Assembly (NCBI GenBank): GCA_030247855.1
Contig: JAPDRN010000200.1
Span: 1 to 44,957, forward strand
DNA length: 44,957 nucleotides
Origin: Knufia peltigerae
Taxonomy: Eukaryota > Ascomycota > Eurotiomycetes > Chaetothyriales > Trichomeriaceae
Reading direction: 5' to 3'
In this document: in pieces, positions 38,722 through 44,957 of the stretch
Layout: each line of letters opens with the position of its first letter
How positions within the stretch are numbered: position 1 is the stretch's first letter
The notes under the pieces: generated by a model
What the model was told of the DNA's origin: nothing
The model's database searches: none
The model's input: only the letters and a program-made list of their open reading frames with translations
Translations under genes and position numbers: made by a program

Positions 38722-39503
38722 GTTGGGGGAAACAGGATGATGCTGAGCGAAGCTAGGATTGTTGGACTTTGCAATGTTGGATCCTTCGCAACCAGTTCAC
38801 CATATTCTTATACCATCTTGAACTCTACAATGTGCCCAAGACTTGACGGATATATGCATTAAGCACATATGTCAATCCATTTGCGTCGTACAAGGTGGAT
38901 GGATTTTGGTGAGGCGACATAAGAATGCTATATCGGTTCTTGGAGATATCGCCAAATTAAATCCGATCAAGTACGATGATGAATTTTGACGAATCATGTC
39001 TCACCGTTTCACTTCTTTGAGCTCCCTGGTCGAGATGGATGCCTATGACAGGGTTGCCTAGCCATTAACGCTTTTGATCCAATAGCTTCTTCAGTCAACC
39101 ATCAAGCTGGGGGTTGGGGGATTGTACAGGCACCATGTCGACATTCGAACTTTGGTAATTATAACCAGTCTACTGTCAATCACCAAAACACAAGTTCCTC
39201 ATGTGTATGTGTCGCGACGTGGATCATGGTGCGACATCGCGTGGGCACCACCGGCATTATCGTCGAACTCACCTCCGGGAATAATGACTACTTGACACGA
39301 TGAAAGAAGCCTTGGAGACACAGCTCATCTCGAGCAGGCAGCCAAGACGCACTGTGACTGTCGTGCATGAAAAGGGATGCTCTCAGCGGTGTCTTTGGAT
39401 TTCTCTTCCTCCTTTCTTACTATCTTCATTCTTCCTCGGCCATACGAGGTTTCTACTCAACAGACTTTGAGAAGGTATACCTGGCCTGAGACCCGAATCC
39501 AGC
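38722..39503. other. Divergent gap, SDR and archaemetzincin genes
   Basis: About 780 bp with both promoters. No coding frame, repeat or RNA gene was recognised. Confidence 0.45.
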
Positions 39504-41073
39504 ATGTGTGAGCACAAATACCTGACCTGCTTGTCTTCCCCTTATGCCGCGGCTTTTCCATATCGCACTTATACGACAGGCCAGCTTCTCACTGCCGTCA
39601 CTGGGAAACGCAAGGCATCCGAGAATGACAACTCGGTCCTAGCGCCCCAGGTATATCCTGCTCCCCTCATACTCCCTGGCGATGATATCGATTGTGATCC
39701 AACATACCCACCACAGAGTTTTCGGGAGTGGGTGAATATGGGAGTGCGCAATCAGGTAAACTCGCGCAGGAACGTGATATATCTGGCTGCAACATCGGAC
39801 GTTGATGACAGTGTTGACTTCATGCGAGACTGGCAATTTCCAACTGTCAGAGGGATCGAAAAGGTAGTACGGCGTGACGGTAATCCTGGGTGTATCGTGA
39901 CTCATGGTCTCTGACATGCTTCAGGCTACCACATCGGTGCTGGAAGATCGGTTCAATATCGAGACAGTCGCTGCTTACCTTCGGGCATTTTACCACGGCC
40001 TCGATGTCAAAATTCTTCCGCAGAATTTGATGTTCACTTCGTGCGAAGATACTGCAACCTCCAAAGCCAGACGCCAAGGTCGAGGTGCAGCAGAAGACCA
40101 TGCCAAATTAAAACATGTTGGCTTGTCCACCGGCAGAGAAGTTGTACGAATCCGTGCACGACCACCGCCTCCGGTCGACGCTGCTTCCCCATCCGAAGTC
40201 TTTCCATATCCGTACCAATTGAACCTGAACGACCTTACCGATGTGTCCGTGCGAGTTCTTCCTTCCGATGCGTATGCGCTTGTATTGATGACAAAGCACG
40301 ACCTCTACGAGTCAGACGACGACGATTTCTGCTGTGGACGTGCATGGGGTGCCAGTCGAGTCGCCATTGTTTCGAGTGCAAGGTACTACACAGCATTGGA
40401 CGAGCTCCATTGTGTTGACTTCAACCATGTATGGCCGGCCAGTCATTGTGCAGCATTCATTCGTAAAATGAGTGCTGAGTCAGGTCAAGTGGTGGTTCCT
40501 GCTGCTAGTAACCGGCGGAAAATACGCAGCAGAAGGTACGAGAGGCAGGATGATATCAGTACTGAGTTGTTGAGTTCTGCGACCCCCATGCCGCTACTGA
40601 GAGCCTTGACAACGCACCAGCAGGCTGCCCATCGGCAGCAAACGCCTCGAGACCAAGCGGCGTCCGCTCTTCTCTTCCGACTCTGCCGTACAGTCTCACA
40701 CGAACTGGGTCATTGCTTTGGACTCGATCACTGCAAGTACAAAGCTTGTGTGATGCAAGGCGCCGCTTCCGTCGCAGAAGACATGCGACAACCGCCGTAT
40801 CTGTGTCCGGTATGCGACAGGAAGGTTGCCTGGGCCATCACGCGAGGAGCTACGGGTGGACAGGAAGATCGAATTACGAATGAGCCTCGTTCTAACAAAA
40901 TTGGTGGAGGAACAAGGGATGAAGTCGATGTCGAAAAGTGGGAAGAAAAGATTGAAGTCTGGAAACGAGGTAGGTCGTTGGCGGTTAAAGACTTTGCTAA
41001 TTTGCAAGGAGGAAGCTTTGCGGGAATGGCAGCTTGGTATGAGGGAATGCTTGAGTTGAAGGCTGCTACATGA
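39504..41073 (+). CDS. Archaemetzincin metallopeptidase
   Basis: Zinc metallopeptidase of family M54 (AMZ). Two exons, 39504-39863 and 39925-41073, encode 502 aa across a 61-bp intron. The full archaemetzincin signature is present from residue 379: HELGHCFGLDHC, then the three further Cys of CVMQ and CPVC with Met in between, giving HExxHxxGxxHC...CxM...CxxC. The N-terminal domain has LPGDDIDCDPTYPPQSFREW, also typical. The substrate and role are unknown for most members. The fungal copy is longer than human AMZ2 (about 360 aa), with low-complexity basic insertions. The ATG at 39504 is the first in frame. The join GIEK-ATTSVLEDR is phase 0. Confidence 0.9.
39864..39924 (+). other. Archaemetzincin intron
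   Basis: 61 bp with donor GTAGTA, branch CTCTGAC and acceptor TTCAG, phase 0. Confidence 0.75.
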
Positions 41074-41628
41074 TTAGGGTAACTTGCAATAGTTTAATCT
41101 ATACGAGTACGAATGAGAATCTACCTTGGGTAGTTTTTAAATTGGCTGATGCCTGGATTGTTGTGATACTCTCTGTTCAGCACATGCACTATACATACTA
41201 AGAGCGCCACTTGTGGCTATGCTCCGCACTTTAGCTTGAGGCTTTGATGAATGAGGCTGTGCCAAAATATCCCACTATCCCCCACATGGAGCATTATGCG
41301 ACAAAAAGACCTGAAATGATATTGCCTAATCGTGCACATTGATATCTTTGAACCACTCTTCACTTTGTTTTTTCTCTGTTTGATTCTTTTGTTGTTGTTG
41401 TTTTCTCAAAGGGGACCTTCTCCGTTCCTTAAAGGTCTTGAAGGTACGGAGTACATCCATCTACACTCTCATCTCGCTGTTCCGTATGGAGTACTTATCA
41501 AGGTACATCAGGCAACAAGAATAGATCACAGATACATCCACAGACACACACACACACACGCGCGCGCGCACAAGCCTCTCTCAGACGATCAACAACAGAT
41601 ACATTCTGAACACGCTCTCAAGAAGAAA
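41074..41628. other. Promoter and leader of the PPxY gene
   Basis: It contains an alternating purine-pyrimidine tract at 41544-41572, described separately, and T-rich stretches near 41360-41410. The downstream frame is open here but has no ATG. Confidence 0.5.
41544..41572. repeat. (AC)n(GC)n alternating tract
   Basis: 29 bp of unbroken alternation: eight AC units, then GC units, ending ACA. Such tracts favour Z-DNA in vitro. It lies 57 bp before the ATG of the PPxY gene, probably in the 5' leader. Confidence 0.7.
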
Positions 41629-43028
41629 ATGCCAAAGACATCATCATCTGGGGAAAAAGCGAGGCTCCGAGCAGGCCCCGCCTCTGATCCTCCTCCTACA
41701 TCTCTGACACCGACGACAAACAACCACGTCGGCGCCGACCATGACGGTTCCAACTCCCAGCATCTTCTTCATCCTCAACAACAACAACAACACCCAAATG
41801 ACCTCCCTCCGTCTTACGACGTAATAAACCCTCCCCTCCCGTCAATACCCACCACCACCACCACCACCATATCATCCTCATCCTTACCGATCCTCAGCCA
41901 AAATCCGCTGGACGCCATATCTCGCCTGACTTCGATCGACCTACCCAAGTACTGCGGCGTGTCCCAGGCCAAACTCTCGGCTTCGCACGACGCCCTCACG
42001 ACGACCAAGCCTGAACTCTCCACCACCCAGTACGCCCTCATGAGGTTCCTGAACGAGCAGGCCCCCCTACCGCCAAAACCCCTCATGCTGATCCAAGGAT
42101 CACACACCACGTCGAATGGTACGACACAGGTCGATTTTGACATCACCTTGAATCTCACGAGTCTTCTCGACCTTGATGTACCGAGTACGAACGGTACGGC
42201 CCCGTCCAGCAGCAGCAGCACCACCACCACCACCGCTGCTACCACCCGATTACAAGTCGACCCGTTTGAATCGTCGAGTCCAACGACAAGTTCTTCCTCT
42301 ACTTCCCACTTTAAGCGATCTTCGCGAGGAAACAATCAATCAATGACACCTCTTGAGCAGTGGGTGAAGAAATTCATCGACGAAAAGACTGAGAATAAGA
42401 GGTACGTTTGTTGCGTATTCCTTTGAACCTTTTCAAGTATATCTTTTCCCCGCTGCAATCCATCTTTCTCTTTTCCCTCTTTTTTCGCCATCTCCCTTGA
42501 CGACCTCTCAACTAACACTCTGGGCGACACAGTTTCTCACTACGCAGACAAATCGTCAATTTCCCCACCACCATCCTCGAAGGCATGGTCCGTACCCTCT
42601 TGGCCGCCACAAAGTACCGGGGCAAAGTTACGGTCGAGTTCCCCGTACAATTTTCCGAGGTCGTCGTCCAACGCCAGTCGGGGAACTGGTTCACCAACAT
42701 CCTCCGCCTTTATCCGACCAAAAAGTATGATGTCGCCCAGACGGTGTGGGACGTTTCGAGTAGTGGTATCTCGAGGGACGATGTCACGGCGACGATGGCG
42801 TCGTCATCATCATCATCATCTTCGACGCAACAACAACAACAACAACGACAAGGTCGAGCCGCTTTGGTGGCACAAGAGTGGTGGCGTGAATGGCAGTACG
42901 CCATATGGAACGCGGTGCTCAAACGTCGGACCGGTTGGGTCACGGTCGAGGACTGGATCGAGGCCAAAATGGGGGTCAAGATGCCCCAACCCAACAGGGA
43001 GTGGGGTGTCGAAGCGACCGGATGGTGA
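41629..43028 (+). CDS. Fungal protein of unknown function with PPxY motif
   Basis: Two exons, 41629-42401 and 42533-43028, joined across a 131-bp intron with a clear branch (ACTAAC), give 422 aa. The N-terminus is Ser/Pro/Thr-rich with a Gln run and the motif LPPSYDV (PPxY at 60-63), a possible site for WW-domain proteins such as Rsp5/Nedd4 ligases. The folded part starts near DAISRLTSIDLPKYCGVSQAKL, contains GSHTTSNGTTQVDFDITLNLT (a beta-rich stretch), QWVKKFIDEKTENKR, and after the intron FSLRRQIVNFPTTILEGMV. Ser/Gln runs interrupt the C-terminal half, which ends with EEWQY-like aromatic helices (WWREWQYAIWNAVLKRRTGW). I do not recognise a named family. Codons are strongly G/C-ending in exon 2. 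Confidence 0.75.
42402..42532 (+). other. Intron of the PPxY gene
   Basis: 131 bp with donor GTACGT, branch ACTAACA and acceptor GACACAG; it splits a Ser codon (AG|T) and joins ENKR-SFSLRRQIV. Confidence 0.8.
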
Positions 43029-43479
43029 AAAAAAAATCCCCGGAAAAAATGAACCCAGTCCTGTTCCACCACGACGACGACGACGACGACTTCATTGTCA
43101 CATCACCTCGTATACGGACCTAGTTATGTATTGGTGTGATATCCTCAAAACTCCTTCTCGCCATTATGGAGGGAGTTGGGACTCGTGTTCAGGTATTGCG
43201 TAGATTATTTTTTGCAAGGGAGCTAGCTAGCTATATAATTCTACCATCTCAAGGCTTACCTTTTTTTTTAACTTTGTACGTGATTACGGAGTATGAAGAT
43301 GGCAAAAAACCGAGCAGTTTTGTCCTTGTCACGTCCAAATTGAAGGAAAGATGGACTTTTTTCTCGACTCTTTTTATTTTTGTCCGTTTTATTTTTCTTT
43401 TTCCCTTTTTCTTTTTACCATCCTTTTGCCTTATTTTCTTCTTCTTCTTCTTCTTTCACACACTCTCAGTGCGGTTCCT
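43029..43479. other. Convergent gap before asparaginase
   Basis: It is very T-rich at 43350-43460, including a TTC repeat near 43437-43455. These are probably 3' UTRs of both flanking genes. No gene was recognised. Confidence 0.5.
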
Positions 43480-44832
43480 TCAAGACTTGGGTTGACCCAG
43501 ACCGAAGAGGTCGACAATCTGATCGTGACCGTAACCCGCGTTGACGGCCAGCTGCAGCAGGATCCTCGCCTTCCAGGGGTTCAGGAAGCCGCTGGGGATG
43601 AAGAAGGCGTTGTCGGGGTCCAGCGGCACGAAGCCGTCGGGCGTCCGGTGGCTGGCGACGATGGGGACCCCGGTCGCCTCGTAGACGGCCTTCGCCACGG
43701 CGATGCCGGGCCTCGTCACGCCGCCCGCGCCCGTGCCCGCCACCACGACGCCCCTTGCGCCGTTCTGGACCGTCGAGTTGAACAGCTTCGCGTCCATGTC
43801 CTGGTGGGACACGATGATGTCGATCTGGGGCAGCACGTCGGTGCCCGAGATGTCAAACGTCCTCCTCCCGATGGGCGTGGCCGGCTCGTAGTAGAAATAG
43901 GGCAATTGGTTGATGAAGAACCCGAGCTGCCCGGCTTCCGTGCTGTGGAAGGTGTCGAGTGCGTTGGCGTTGTACTTGCTGGTATAAAATGCGTTGCCGA
44001 TGCGACTGTACGGTGGTGGTGAAAAAGGAAAAAATCGTCAGCCATCAAAGATTCTCCGGACCTTTTGGCAAGAAATTGGCCACAAGAAAAAAATTCCTTC
44101 AATCATGCATTATGATGACAGTGATGAAAAACGGGACGCTTCAAGAGAAGAATGGGGGCAAGAAGAAGAAAGTAATTTCTCCGCTCTCCCCCAACCCTTC
44201 CAAAACGAAAAAGAGATGCTTGTCATTACTTACTCATTCAAAGTGATCATGACACCCCTGCCCACCGCACTGGGAGAAGAGGCCAGGCTGACGGCCTGCA
44301 CCAGGTTCAAGGGACCGTCGGCACTCAAAGCCGTGGACGGTCTCATGGCGCCCACGACCACGACGGGCTTCGTCGAGTTGACGACCAAGGACAAGAAGAA
44401 GGACGTCTCTTCCAGGGTGTCGGAGCCGTGGGTGACGACGACGCCGGTGACGTTGTCCTTGGCGAGTTCCTCGTTGATCAGAGGGGCCAGCTTGAGCAAG
44501 ACCGTCTGGTTCAGGGTGCTGCTCGGCACGTTCGACACCTGATAGCCCTGGATGTTGGAGTAGTTGAGGATCTCGGGGACGGCGGCCACGAGCTCCTGCA
44601 CACCTAGCCCGACGGTCTCGACCACCGTTTCCGTGTTGGTGTCACTCAGACTGGCGATGGTCCCCCCCGTGGCGAAGATGGTGACGTTGGGGAGGGACGC
44701 GTTGATCGGGCTCTGGACGTCTTGCCGTGCGTAGAGACTGTGCAACGAGGGCGGCACGACAGGCAAGGCTGAGGCGGCAGCTGTCGAGACAGCAGCCAGC
44801 CCGGCGGCGACGACAAGGACGGCGGGTAGCAT
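43480..44832 (-). CDS. Secreted type II L-asparaginase
   Basis: Hydrolyses asparagine to aspartate and ammonia outside the cell, supplying nitrogen. Two exons, 44832-44234 and 44005-43480, with a 228-bp intron, encode 374 aa, the usual length. A signal peptide (MLPAVLVVAAGLAAVSTAAASA) opens the protein. The first active-site Thr is T58 in ATGGTIAS. The second motif is THGSDTLEETSFF, so Ser137 replaces the Thr of the usual THGTDT, next to Asp138. The Lys ligand is K210 in NDRIGNAFYTSKYN, formed across the splice. GAMRPSTALSADGP and a C-terminal PSGFLNPWKARILL complete the family pattern. Several Asn glycosylation sites are present. Codons are strongly G/C-ending. Confidence 0.93.
44006..44233 (-). 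other. Asparaginase intron
   Basis: 228 bp with donor GTAAGT at 44233 and acceptor GTACAG ending at 44006. It splits an Asp codon, and the join LND-RIGNAF fits the family. Confidence 0.85.
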
Positions 44833-44957
44833 ACTTTGCGTCGTTACGATCGGTCACTGGGTCGCTCGAGTTATGGTGAATGATGGAGCTTTGCAAGCGA
44901 GGGATTTTGAAGATGCCCTTGTTATATGAGACGTCTGTGAGTGAGTGAGTGTGTGTG
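44833..44957. other. Asparaginase promoter and right edge
   Basis: A 125-bp stretch upstream of the asparaginase ATG. It ends in GAGT repeats that pass into GT units, like the left edge. Confidence 0.5.

Noticed and set aside
1..44957. tRNA, rRNA, CRISPR array or transposon
   Set aside because: I scanned for B-box-like GGTTCRA sequences, regularly spaced repeats, and transposase or reverse-transcriptase motifs and found none convincing.

Overview
The window is nuclear DNA of a filamentous ascomycete (Pezizomycotina). Genes sit on both strands with short gaps. Most introns are 48-96 bp with GT...AG ends and CTRAY-like branch points, although three are 131, 228 and 290 bp. The protein set includes an Atg15-type lipase, secreted S33 peptidase, L-asparaginase, MAL-type sugar permease and a Zn(II)2Cys6 finger. 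A eurotiomycete or related class is plausible, but I cannot fix the genus. Spliced models were built by hand from frame, splice sites and family continuity. All starts are ATG; longer open frames that begin at GTG or TTG were trimmed.

Layout. 0.9-1.5 kb (-): small, apparently damaged Zn(II)2Cys6 protein. 2.2-6.0 kb: divergent glycyl-tRNA synthetase (-) and Rpf1 (+), sharing a 322-bp promoter. 6.5-10.3 kb (-): GRAM/VASt sterol-transfer protein. 12.1-14.1 kb (+): alpha-glucoside/sugar permease with three introns, behind a TATA box and an inverted pair of CreA-type sites. 14.9-16.2 kb (-): charged coiled-coil protein. 16.2-18.8 kb: no supportable gene. 18.8-21.1 kb (-): disordered protein with seven copies of a PEP-x-ET motif. 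22.6-25.8 kb (-): AMP deaminase. 26.4-27.3 kb (-): AN1/UBL protein of the Cuz1/ZFAND1 type. 27.8-29.3 kb (-) and 29.8-31.5 kb (+): zinc alcohol dehydrogenase and FAD aromatic monooxygenase, divergent, with a Gal4-type CGG-N11-CCG site between them. 31.6-33.6 kb (-): secreted S33/TAP peptidase with five introns. 34.6-36.0 kb (+): divergent kinase-like protein. 36.7-37.9 kb (+): short Atg15-like lipase, tail to tail with an SDR reductase (-, 38.0-38.7 kb). 39.5-41.1 kb (+): archaemetzincin. 41.6-43.0 kb (+): PPxY-containing fungal protein. 43.5-44.8 kb (-): secreted type II L-asparaginase.

How the genes relate. Most are unrelated housekeeping or lineage genes. Three groups look functional: the GRS1/RPF1 translation pair; the ADH/monooxygenase pair, probably a small aromatic-compound catabolic unit; and the secreted nitrogen and peptide scavenging enzymes (S33 peptidase, asparaginase). 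I found no CRISPR, tRNA, rRNA, transposon or secondary-metabolite backbone gene. The items I would follow first are the PEP-x-ET repeat protein, the damaged zinc-cluster protein, the truncated Atg15-like lipase, and the Ser-for-Thr change in the asparaginase active site.
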